This document shows, piece after piece, positions 55,155-64,000 of a stretch of 64,000 nucleotides of DNA. Source of the DNA: Desmodus rotundus. Taxonomy: Eukaryota; Chordata; Mammalia; Chiroptera; Phyllostomidae. The notes under the pieces are model-generated. The model was not told where the DNA came from. It worked only from the letters and a program-made list of their open reading frames with translations, and did not search any database. Both the position numbers and the translations under genes were made by a program. Each line of letters begins with the position of its first letter. Within the stretch, counting starts at the first letter, position 1. The stretch covers positions 101,725,880 to 101,789,879 of the forward strand of contig NC_071398.1 of the NCBI RefSeq assembly GCF_022682495.2, given 5' to 3'.

Positions 55155-55544
55155 TATAGGGGTCTGTTCAATGATGAGTCATGAAGTTCTCTGATATGGA
55201 AGAAAGAGTCTTATTGAAAGTATAATGTGCAACCTTTTTCTTCAATTCCGTGGGTGGTCTTACTCTGAGAAAAGCTTCTCCTGCTGCCCAGAATTTTTTA
55301 ATCAGGGGGACATCACATTTACTCACTTACTTTAACTGATTTTGGTTTCAAAAAGCAGGCCTGGGTGTGCCGGCAGCAGCCTCGCGCATCTCATGTCTAA
55401 TGTGCGTCATCATTGCATCATTTGCTTGATTTAAAATAACTTTGTTTTTACAGAAACCTGCTTTATGTTTTCAGACATTAGATGTTTAAGTTTCAAGGGT
55501 TTACAGGTTTAAATAGGAGGAAAGAGTGTTCTCTGGAGTGTGAT

Positions 55545-55665
55545 GTCCAGAGTCAGGCATCCAGAGTCAGAGACAGGCTTCGGACACTGGGTCTGGTGTC
55601 TGATGCGTGGCATGGTTCGGGGTTAGGACTAGGGGTTGGGGTTGCGGTTAGGGTTGGTGCCGCGG
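55545..55665. repeat. Module F copy 3, ending in TTAGGG-like words
   Basis: A short TCTGG-rich stretch related to 45690-46320 and 53140-53690. It ends in 'gggttaggactaggggttggggttgcggttagggttgg', which contains degenerate telomere-like GGTTAG words and abuts the LTR that follows. Confidence 0.5.
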
Positions 55666-56250
55666 TCCAGCTGCAGCAGAGTCCAGGGGGTCCCGAAGGT
55701 GCTATGAGGCGTCGGCGATGGGAGACAGACGACATCACGCCTCAGAGGACAGTGAAGCTCTGTTCCGTTTATTGCAAGCACAAATGGATTTTTATATTTT
55801 CTTTTTTGGCATAGATTAACATTTGCAAGTGCATAACATGATCAGTTAAGCAAAAATATCAATACAAAGGTAACCAGGAAAAGTACGAAAGTTTCCATGG
55901 ATATAATTATATTAAACAAAGATTGTTTTGGCCAAAGTTTCCATAGATTCAGTTATAGTGAACAAAGATTATTTTAACTAGGAGAGTCATAAATCAGACA
56001 ATTAGACATTTTCAGAAATTGTTCATAGGGCAAAAGTATACAGTAGATTGAGCAGAGGCAATAAGGCTTTTGTGATATCTAACTTAGCTATCTATCTTTT
56101 CTGTCTAAAATGTTTCTCTGTGTACTATAAACTTTAGCTTCATAGTAACTGTTTCTGTATACCTAATAGCTAACCAGCTTTTCTTATTTCTATGGCTGTC
56201 TAATTAATATATATTCCTATTCAAGGTAAAGGAGGGGCTGTTACTCTAAC
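55660..56250 (-). mobile_element. LTR-like sequence, antisense
   Basis: It begins TGCCGCGGTCCAGCTGC. 'ttccgtttattgcaagc' (AATAAA on the minus strand, about 55767) marks an R-region-like poly(A) site, followed by A/T-rich sequence with short internal duplications ('gtttccatggatata' and 'gtttccatagattca'). It lies immediately 3', on the minus strand, of the open frame at 56256-56567, as expected for a 3' LTR. Confidence 0.5.
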
Positions 56251-56255
56251 AACTT

Positions 56256-56567
56256 TTAGACATTCAGGGACTTGTTGACCAGAGACGCATTGGTCTGATT
56301 ATATCCTGTTTGTATCAGCTGCTGGTCAGTTCTAAGAGTGGTGATCATTTCCAGGAGGTTCCAGATGATTAAAGCAGTAAAAATGCAGATTCCATTAAAG
56401 AGAAAGAACAAAATCACACGCAAATCCCAAGTAATGCCACGTCCTCCAGGCCAGGATACGCTTCTTTGAAGACATATCCCCCATGTCTGGACTTTGTCAA
56501 ACAACATGGTTGACCGTACTGGAACTGGACGTGGCAGGTTGGTAACATGACTCGTCTTTAACCTCAT
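56256..56567 (-). pseudogene. ERV envelope-like C-terminal fragment (tentative)
   Basis: A 103-codon open frame on the minus strand. It has one strongly hydrophobic stretch (VILFFLFNGICIFTALIIW) followed by a short hydrophilic tail with two N-glycosylation sequons and a stop, just upstream of an LTR-like sequence. That arrangement suits the membrane end of a retroviral env gene in a 5'-truncated provirus. I found no gag, pol or surface-unit sequence upstream on that strand, so it is at most a remnant. The identification rests on position and hydropathy, not on a recognised family. Confidence 0.35.
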
Positions 56568-56569
56568 TC

Positions 56570-57790
56570 GAAACCGTCATGTTAGACTGTATCGTGACAG
56601 GTGTCCTATCAGCATGTGATAAAAATCTCACCACAAGTGGTGAATGTATGGTTGGCCATTTTCACAGTGAAGACGCATGAACATAAGCAACATTATCGGT
56701 CCCTGTGGCTTTGTCATTTCAAGAAAGGTACAAGCACAAATGGAAGGCAAGAAAAGATCTGTGGTGCATGTGGAGAAGACGCTGTGACTGACGGAACGTG
56801 TCAGAAGTGGATTGTGAAGTGTCACGGTGGAGATTTGTCCCAGGGGTAGGCAGACCAGGTGCAGGGGACAGCCCTCAGCAGCAGGCGTTCACTGAGAGAC
56901 AGGCAGGGAGGCAGGAGACGGGCAACATGTTCAAAGTATCCTAATCAGGCTTCGAAAATCATTTGTACCAGTTTGGTTCCATGAATTGCATGGATGTTTG
57001 GGCTCCACAGGAGTGAAGCCGGATGGTGGGAGAGGCTTCTTGACCAGATTTCCATAAGTGGTTCTCCACTGAAACGTGAGGAAAACGTTCCATTTCCATG
57101 AAGTCTGTGTGTTGGGGGGGAGCATGAATCTCTGCTATTTGAGAATCATGTGGGACGGGAGAGACGGTGGGCAAAGGAAGGAACCACCACTCGCCCTTCC
57201 AAAGGCCGGTCTTTGTCCAAAGGAGGTGATGATGGCCTTGTGGTGGATTCGGGAGGGAGTCCTGCAGTAGGAGCTCGTTTCAGAAAGCCATCAGGTTACT
57301 GGCTACACGTATCGCTTCCCATCATACTAACTGCAAGCTCCTCCCGAAGGAAAGAGTCTGGAATTTGTCAGCAGAAGATGCGGGAGGTTAGGATTAGGTG
57401 AGAGAGCACATTTCTCTTTGGTGACCAGGGAAAATGCTTCCAGCCTGGCTGTGCAGTCCCGATTCCTCCATAGTACTCAGAGACTGTGCTGCTTCTCACG
57501 GCCATTTAGTTCGCGTCTCTGAATTTTTCTTTATATAGAGAAATTTCCATTGCCTGGAAGACTGCGTCAGACACCTGGAAGAGTTCTCTGCTCCAAAAGA
57601 GAACCATGTTTTGGGACGGTGGAATGGTGAAATTGCATGAAGGTGGCAGGGGCAGTGGGAAAAAATGGCGAGGACATTGTGCCGTTATGTTGTGGGGGGG
57701 CAATGAAAAGAGTGCCCGTCATTGCATCTCCGGGTAAGAAGCCAAGGAAGCTTTCCGCCAGGCCATTAGGAGGATTTCCTTTCCATCTGC
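56570..57790. other. Unassigned sequence
   Basis: About 1.2 kb upstream, on the minus strand, of the env-like frame. It has no recognisable retroviral gene, exon or repeat, although it might be degraded ERV interior. Short open frames on both strands have no family resemblance that I can see. Confidence 0.4.
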
Positions 57791-57794
57791 CGGT

Positions 57795-58140
57795 CTCTGC
57801 TGACATCTTGTGGCCGTTTTGAGGAATGACACCTTAGTGCAGGTCCTTGGGAAAAGTGGGTATTGTGTGTCATCTAGGAATGTGGAATGCAATGCTATTT
57901 TGATGTGCATTTCATCACTTTTAAAAATAAGGACTTTTTAGTAACCCTTTGTTACTGATTTCTAGATTGACTGCAGTTACTGCCAGCAATATACTTTACA
58001 TAATTTCAATTTTTTGAAGTTTGTTGAAACTTGCTTTACAGTACAATATGATCACTGAAAAACGTTCCAAGTGCGCCTCTCTTCTGCCATCTGGTGTTCA
58101 CTTTTGGGAAAACACCTTGATGCAGACCAGAAGGAAACGT
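57795..58140. repeat. Two motif boxes around module B, copy 3
   Basis: The box CTGACATCTTGTGG at 57800-57813 is followed by 'aggaatgacaccttagtgcagg'. Module B follows (57890-58080: 'aataaggactttttagtaacc', 'gatttctagattgac', 'acataatttcaat', 'aaacttgctttacagtacaatatgatcactg'), then the box CTGCCATCTGGTGT at 58084-58097. The latter's complement, ACACCAGATGGCAG, matches the CTCF consensus except at the first base. Confidence 0.7.
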
Positions 58141-58361
58141 TGCCTATAGTGAGTGGATCTTCCCTAAGGACCTGAGGCTCTTGGCGCCCTTACCCTTGCC
58201 CGCTGCCGCCCTTACCCTTGCCCTGGCCGGCAGCTTCGCCCTTCATGCTGCCTCAGCAAGGCCCGTTCTCTTCCATGAGAACGGATCACTAGTAAACCCT
58301 GCTTGCTCACTAATAGGCTGGCTGATCTGTAATTCCTTCCTGCATTGGCAAGAAAACCAAG

Positions 58362-58552
58362 TTTCTTCCATAAACCGAAAGGTTGTAGTTTAAGCTCTGG
58401 TCAGGGCATGTGCCTAGTTTGCGGGTTCGGTCCCCAGTGGGGACACGTGCGAGAGGCAGCCCTTCGGTATTTCTCTCTCACATCGATGTTTCTCTCCCTC
58501 CCTTCCCTTCTCTCTGAAATCAATAAGCATGTCCTCAGGTGAGGATTAAAAG
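58362..58552 (+). mobile_element. VES-type SINE, 5' truncated
   Basis: Retains 'aggttgtagtttaagctctggtcagggcatgtgcc', 'gcgggttcggtccccag', the C/T-rich tail and 'aaatcaataagcatgtcctcaggtgaggattaaa'. The tRNA head is missing. Confidence 0.8.
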
Positions 58553-58680
58553 TTTTTTTGCTGATATTTTAATCTAAATCACATTACATTAATAGGTAAC
58601 TGTGGGAAATTGAGATCATTATGTATTTTTCTATCCAAGAACATACTATTACTTTCCTGTTGTTCAAGTGTCTTTTTGAG

Positions 58681-58720
58681 AAAAAGATTTTATTTATTTT
58701 TAGAGAGAGGGAATGAGGGG

Positions 58721-58778
<58 letters not shown>

Positions 58779-58888
58779 TCGATTAGTTGTGTCTCACACA
58801 CCCTCAATCCAGGCTTGTGCCCCTACCGGAAATCGATCTGGTGACCTTCAGGTCTGCAGCCCGGCACCCAAACGACCGAGCCTCCCCA
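58681..58888 (-). mobile_element. VES-type SINE, antisense, with (GA)n
   Basis: Tail complement 'aaaagattttatttatttttagagagagg', then a (GA)n run at about 58722-58774, then 'gaaatcgatctggtgacc' and a degraded head. The GA run is an expansion of the SINE pyrimidine tail. Confidence 0.85.
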
Positions 58889-58904
58889 TTCGGTGTTGTT
58901 CAGG

Positions 58905-59770
58905 TGTCTTGTTGGGTAGCTAGTTATGAGTTGGTTCATACCGATCTTGCACATTCTTGCTAATTTCATTCCCAGGCATTTTACCAGTTTTGTTGCTATT
59001 GGATGTTTTTAAAAATTGTATCTGTAACTTACTCTTTTGTATATAAAGGACATTTAATTATGCATGTAATTTCTCCCATACATTATTTAATTCTATTATT
59101 TGTAATAATGTAAGAGTTGATTCTAATGAGTTTCAAGGTAAGCTACCATGTAATAATAATTATCAGATTATTTTAGTTATATATAACATAAAAATAGGTA
59201 AAGCTTGACAGAAAACATGAAGATATAAGATAATGTGAAGAGTTAGAAAAATTCTTTTTGTTAGTTGTAAGTTCATTAGTGACTAAATGAAGTAGTAACT
59301 GCGTTCTTAGCGTTTTCAATGAGCCAGGGCCTGGATGCGTGGTGCTCCAGTGCTCCGCAATCAGAAGTGTCCTGTAAGCGAGGGTGTGCCCCTTGTGGGT
59401 AATCTAAGGAACTTACAGTACGGCCCGTGTCCACATTTTCAACAGGGAAATTTTAGGTGGTGAATTATGGGAACTAAAAGGCTAAGATTATTGATTCTTA
59501 GTTACACTGTAGAACAGCTATTAACAGCTATTAACGAGGGATGTACGGGCAATGAAAAGAAGCAGCGACCCTCAGATGTGCGCTGTGGCGTATCACAGTG
59601 TGGTTCCGTCTCCTAAGGTGTCAGATCTTTTCTGCTTCCTGACTTTTTGAGGGTCTCTTCTCAGCCTTGGACACTCGCCAATCTTTGCAAGATGGCGAGC
59701 TTTTGTCGTTGTTGTTCTTTAAACCTCAGTCTGCATGCTGTCTGTGCAGAGAGGCGTTTCAGATCTAGGG
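58905..59770. repeat. Duplicated module C, copy 3
   Basis: Landmarks shared with copies 1 and 2 are 'ttttgttgctattgg', 'ataaaggacatttaattatgcatg', 'ctattatttgtaataa', 'gaaaacatgaaga..taagataatgtgaagagttag', 'gagccagggcctgg', 'gtccacattttcaacagg', 'agcagcgaccctcag' and 'cacagtgtggttccgtctcctaagg'. The 'gggcctgg' landmark is about 10.3 kb from copy 2, which is about 9.2 kb from copy 1. Confidence 0.75.
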
Positions 59771-59824
59771 AGCGAAGTGATGTGTGGTTTCCAAGAGTCC
59801 TGGGGGCTCTTCATTGAGTTCCAC

Positions 59825-60525
59825 ACAGAGCAGGGCTTCTCATTCTCAGCACTGCTAAGCAGGAGAGGTAGCATACCAAGGTGGGGCAGGGGATGGGGAC
59901 ACGGGGACATGTCCCACCCAGTAATTCAGCAGTCCTCAGCGGGGTCAGGTATGATTTTCAGAGATTACAAGAGAGACCAGCAGCTCGAAGGGAGCCTTTG
60001 AAAGTCTGTGTACTGTTTTCTCCATCTGGGAAAGGAAGCCTTTGAGACTGTATGTTAGTCCCAAGGCAGGAGAAGGGCTGGCAGAGGAAGCCTGCACGCT
60101 TGCTGCAAGCATGAAAGCCCTGACACCCCAGCAGGCCGGGCACTCAGACTAGCTGGGTGCAGGAGCGCAGGTTCCTGTCCAGTGCATTTCACAAATGACC
60201 CTGCTCCCTCACTTTCACTGTGCTTGTTGTCCCTTGCCTGAGCCCATTCTTTTGAGCAGGACAAGAACCGAGGAGGGGAAGCCTCCTAATTCCCCCAATT
60301 TGGGTCTTCCCGGTAACAGTACTGCGGACCTTTTGGGCCAATAATTCTTTCTCCTGGGGGAATTTTTCTGCATTGTAGGTGCTGATCAGCATCCATGACC
60401 TCTATTCTCTGCTGGCCAGCAACACCCTCCCTCCCCTCCGCCCTCATGACAATCTGAGTTGTGTCCCTGCTTCCCCTAATGTCCCCCTGGGGACAAAACC
60501 ACTTCTGCTTGACAACCACTGACCT
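59825..60525 (-). repeat. MER5A copy 3, interrupted
   Basis: The two MER5A halves ('cagagcagggcttctcattctcagcactgc' and, from about 60318, 'cagtactgcggaccttttgggcc...cccctggggacaaaaccacttctgcttg') are split by about 450 bases of other sequence (59865-60318). Copy 2 lacks the insert, so it came after the duplication. The insert is not identified. Confidence 0.65.
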
Positions 60526-60604
60526 TGATTTGTGGAACCCGAATGATCTGGCCTTGGTACGCAGTATTTTTATTATCACTCAGTTTAAGTTACTTCTGAC
60601 TCCA

Positions 60605-60800
60605 ATGGTGATTTGTTTTGGGGGGTTGTTTAGAAGTGTACTTTATAACATCTAAATAAAAGGACTTTCTAGTTGCCCTATATTCCTGATTTCTAGATTA
60701 CGTTATTAGCATTGAGAGCAAGTAACATACCTTATATAATTTCATTCAATGGAAATTTGTTGGAACTTGCTTTATGGCACAATATGGTTAATTTTTTTCA
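60605..60800. repeat. Module B, last copy
   Basis: It has 'gatttgttttggggggttgtttagaagtgtac', 'aaaaggactttctagttgcc', 'gatttctagattac', 'gagagcaagtaacata' and 'aacttgctttatggcacaatatgg', but no motif box follows. This is the right-hand end of the duplicated block. Confidence 0.65.
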
Positions 60801-63800
60801 ATTTGTGGGTTTGTTTGCTCTTTCTAGTCTGAAACTATAACCTTGGGCATTTAGAGTTATACAAATGACACTTACAAAGAAAAAAAACAAAATACCAAGA
60901 CACCCAAGTGAGATGCTTGGTGGAGATAATCCACAGTCAGGGGTGTTGGCAGGGGCAGGGCTGGGAGCCGGGGGTCAGGGGCTGGGTGGCTCCTCACAGG
61001 CTCCTAGCTGACAGCTTCATCCACCCCAAGACCCAGAGTCCCGTCAGACACGGAGCACCGATCCTGCCAGCAGGGGCCGAACACCTGGCAGCCCTGGTCC
61101 CAGGTGCACCTCTGGCAGGAGGAGGAGGCAGCAGCTGCCAAGACTGTAGACCCTCAGGCCCTGACTGTGGCCCTCAGTCCTGCAGGGCTGGGAGCAGAGC
61201 CAGAAGTCAGGTCTGGACTGTCTCCTGCTGCCAGTCCCTCCCCCCACCACCTCCCTGTTACAGCCCCTCTGACTGTGTTTCCAAGGGGAGCAAATTTCTC
61301 CATCCTGAGTCAGGCTTGTGCAATCTTTGGTAGGGCCCAGCTGGAATGCCCAACAGCTGCAGGTGAGACCCCGACATCCGCTCGTCACCTTGGGGGCAGT
61401 GCTGGGTTTACTGCTGGGGACCAGATGTGCCTGCACATTTCCGTCACTGGGAATAAGGGCACAAACCCCTGCCGTTCTCTGTGTCCTGGTGTTTCTGTCT
61501 TGGGATCAAAGGACACAAACGGTGGCTCCGTCCAGAGAGGGGAGGGCTTCCCAACTCTAACAAGCCCAGCAGTAGCAGGCTCCCAGTTCAAAAGAAACTG
61601 GCTCCCGTCCTCCCTCCCGGTCTCTGGGACTGGACAAGTGTGATGCTGGAAGTGCAGGAGCCCCTGGCTACCAGGAGGACAAAACACAGGCCCAGGAAGA
61701 CGGAGCGGAAGGACAGCCGAAGCTGTGTGCCTGGTGCTGCTGCCGGGCTGCCTGGCAGCCGGGCCTCTGGGCCTGGACCGTGTGCCGGAGCCACAGGCCA
61801 GTCGTGCTCTTGAACCATCTCGCTGTTGTTTCCGGGCCTGTGGCTGCAGGCGTTTCTGCCTCGTAGATTTGAGTCCATGCAGGTGAAATGCGCAGCTCAT
61901 GCTGCTCAGTAATCTGGAAAGGACGATTCTTCCTCATCATCCAAGGCCCTGAGCAGAGACCTGAGGACTTGGCTGGTCTGGCTGCTGTCTGGACAAGCAC
62001 CTGCCACAGGGAGGCCCGCACGTCACGGTGGCTGGACCGTCACAGGAAGGATGCCTGTGCCCGTCCCCAACACCACTGTGCTGGGAACGTGTGGTAGGAG
62101 TCAGAGCCCCTCGCCCGACCCCAGAGCAACCGCATCCAGACTTTGTTGTGGACTCTGCCTGCTGTCCTTGTCTCCCCATTCGAGTCACTGCCCAGGCCAG
62201 AGACGGCTGCCCTTGCCCTGGGACAGACGGTTGGTCGGTGTGTCCCAGCGAGGCCCAGAGGGTTCTAATGAGCCACCTGGCTGAGGACCACGGGCCTGGG
62301 TGACATTGTGGCTCAACACAGTTCATGAGAACACATTTCACGGGATGTGCGCTGGCCTCTGCTGGACGCGGTCAGCCTGGAGATGGGGGAGGGTGGCTGT
62401 TGCTGTCAGTGAGTGTGAGTCTAGCTGTCACTGCGGAACTTCACTCGTCACCTTGAACCATCAGGCTGTACACGGGCACGCTCTGCAGACACACACGTGG
62501 TGGGGATCAGAGGCAGGTTTGGCTCCTCCACCCAGTGCCACTGAGAGCAGATGAGGAGGCCCTGAGGCACCCACCTAGAAGGACCATCCTCTCCATTACA
62601 TGACCAGCTTCGGGGCCAGGGCAAGAGACTCAGAATCCAGCAGATTTCAGGCTGCAGTCACTCCTTGGAGCCTCCACTTCCAAACAAGGATGGTGGCTGC
62701 CAGCCACTGGCAGGTGGGCAGGAGGGGTGTGTAAACACCGGGTAAACACCCAGCTCCCTGCACAAGGTGGTCTGAGACCGTGTGAACTACAGGAGCAAGG
62801 CGGAAACAAAAGGGCCTGTTATGACTTAGCTTGGAGAGCCGCACACCATTTTCACAGCACAGATCAGCCTGGTTGTGTGAAGGAGGGGCTCTACAAGGGG
62901 AGGGGTGACAGCATGTGGATTTGGGGGACACCTTGGAAGGTGGCAGCTACACTATGAATGTGGTTTGCTGCTGAAGGGGAGGGAGAGGGAACAGACCTCT
63001 CTCTACTCATCTGGGATCACTAAGCCTTCTGGGAGAGCTCCAGGGTCTGTCCTGGTGGTGGGGGGTGATGACCATCACCTGGCAGGCTATGGTCCCCTCC
63101 CCACTGTATGTCAGTGTGGCCCCTCTGGCAGTGTCACACCAGGACTCTGCCCCTCTCCCATGCTGAAAACCACGGAATATTGAGTTTATGGTGTTCTCTC
63201 TGGGCTGTGCTGTTGGGGGGAGAAACAGGGAAGCGAAACAAAACCCAAGAAATACACCTTCCTTTAAAAAAGCATAAAAGAAAATAATAGTGGATATTTA
63301 TTACCGAAATCCACAGTTTATATAGACACTCTTCACAAGCCTGGCACTGGGAGGACAGAAAGGTCATCATCCAGGTCATGGGACTTGGGTGTCCCCCTTT
63401 GGGGAACCCACCCCAGCAGGAACAGGGTGGGTCGTGCTTAGGTCTCCCTCATGCAGGAGAGGGTGTGATGGGGTCCTCACTGATTGTTCGCCATCTCTCT
63501 GTATTGAACTCGGCTCTGGTTCTAAGAAAAGTGTGGCCTCTGGGAGCTGTTAGCACCCTCACTATGCTTATGCAGATGGGGATGTTTACCCTGTTCTCAC
63601 CCTGAGTCTTGCTGGACTCTCAGCCATTGGGTCCACGGGAATTTTGTGCTCTTGGACCATTGTGGACATCATCTGGGAACGGGTGGCCAGGAATGACCAC
63701 CATTACGCATGTCCATCATCCCATCAAACTTCACTTCACAAACAAAAGCTTAAAGATGCAGTAAGTACTAATTTCGAGATGGTGTCAGTGGTGCATGAAG

Positions 63801-63888
63801 CCCTGTGGGGCCCGGGTACGAGGAAAGTGCATCACAGAAGCTGCTGTGTGTGGGCTTCATGAACGCCATACGCAGATGGGGCGCACCT
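60800..63888. other. Mostly unassigned, GC-rich flank
   Basis: Past the duplicated block, base composition rises (about 60910-62600 is GC-rich). Conserved synteny would place LY9 downstream of CD244 on the minus strand. I translated this area on both strands by eye and found no Ig domain, ITSM or known C-terminus. A minus-strand stretch near 61615-61660 reads as a hydrophobic segment (VFLGLCFVLLVA), but without flanking coding signals. MIR/L2-like A/T-rich sequence occurs near 63270-63340. Confidence 0.4.
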
Positions 63889-64000
63889 GTCACAGGAGAA
63901 ACTCGGTTCTTCTTGCCGATGCAGTAAAGGATCACAGATCGGCAAGTGTACTAGCGTGCAAGCAGGGTGTATTCGTGAAACGCTCGCATGGACGAGGACA
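63889..64000 (-). mobile_element. LTR start, cut by window end
   Basis: 'tgtcacaggagaaactcggttcttcttgc' and the following 'cagatcggcaag' and 'agggtgtattcgtg' run parallel to the left end of the LTR at 44787 ('ggttcttcttgctgatgc', 'atggatcagcaa'). It is therefore the same family in the same orientation, continuing beyond the window. Confidence 0.6.

Noticed and set aside
55620..55660. Possible interstitial telomeric repeat
   Set aside because: Only a few imperfect GGTTAG-like words within a degenerate G-rich module; not a true TTAGGG array.
61385..61900. Minus-strand frames with a hydrophobic stretch considered as an LY9 or other receptor exon
   Set aside because: No Ig fold, ITSM or splice-consistent neighbours, and no match to the LY9 tail as I recall it.

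Overview
The window is nuclear DNA from a mammal, most probably a bat (Yangochiroptera). The spliced genes are mammalian. At least fifteen tRNA-derived SINEs carry the bat VES-type head (CTGGCTGGTGTGGCTCAGTGG) and C/T-rich tail. There are also two full-length ORF2-less L1 derivatives (HAL1) and short mariner derivatives with TA target sites. The SINE variant looks phyllostomid/noctilionoid rather than vespertilionid, but that is a guess.

Two protein-coding genes are clear, both on the + strand. F11R (JAM-A) enters from the left: its first exon lies outside, and exons 2-10 occupy 3730-5907, followed by a 3' UTR with a poly(A) signal at 6554. CD244 (2B4), a SLAM-family NK/T-cell receptor, has nine coding exons from 14170 to 36863. 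All junctions are GT-AG with consistent phase, and they give a complete 377-residue protein with four ITSM motifs. In human the intelectin genes ITLN1 and ITLN2 lie between these two loci. Here only about 7.6 kb separates them and no intelectin exon is visible. F11R acts at tight junctions and on leukocytes; CD244 binds CD48 and signals through SAP/EAT-2. They are syntenic neighbours, not a functional unit.

Layout: 1-3729 F11R intron 1; 3730-6575 F11R; 6576-14169 intergenic; 14170-36863 CD244, whose 12.8-kb first intron holds the two HAL1 elements; 36864-38990 downstream flank. From about 39 to 61 kb lies a repeat-rich block in which a set of modules recurs three times in the same order. This is a degenerate tandem segmental duplication with about 9-10 kb spacing, interrupted by LTRs, SINEs and mariner derivatives. 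A recurring box in it resembles the CTCF core motif on the minus strand. A CpG island (about 40.1-41.5 kb) and two minisatellites also lie here. Human synteny predicts LY9 downstream of CD244 on the opposite strand, but I could not identify it. The last 3 kb is mostly unrecognised sequence ending in a cut LTR.

Nothing here is prokaryotic, and there is no CRISPR array, operon or RNA gene I can support. Repeat-family names are assigned by eye from remembered consensus sequences, and repeat boundaries are approximate.
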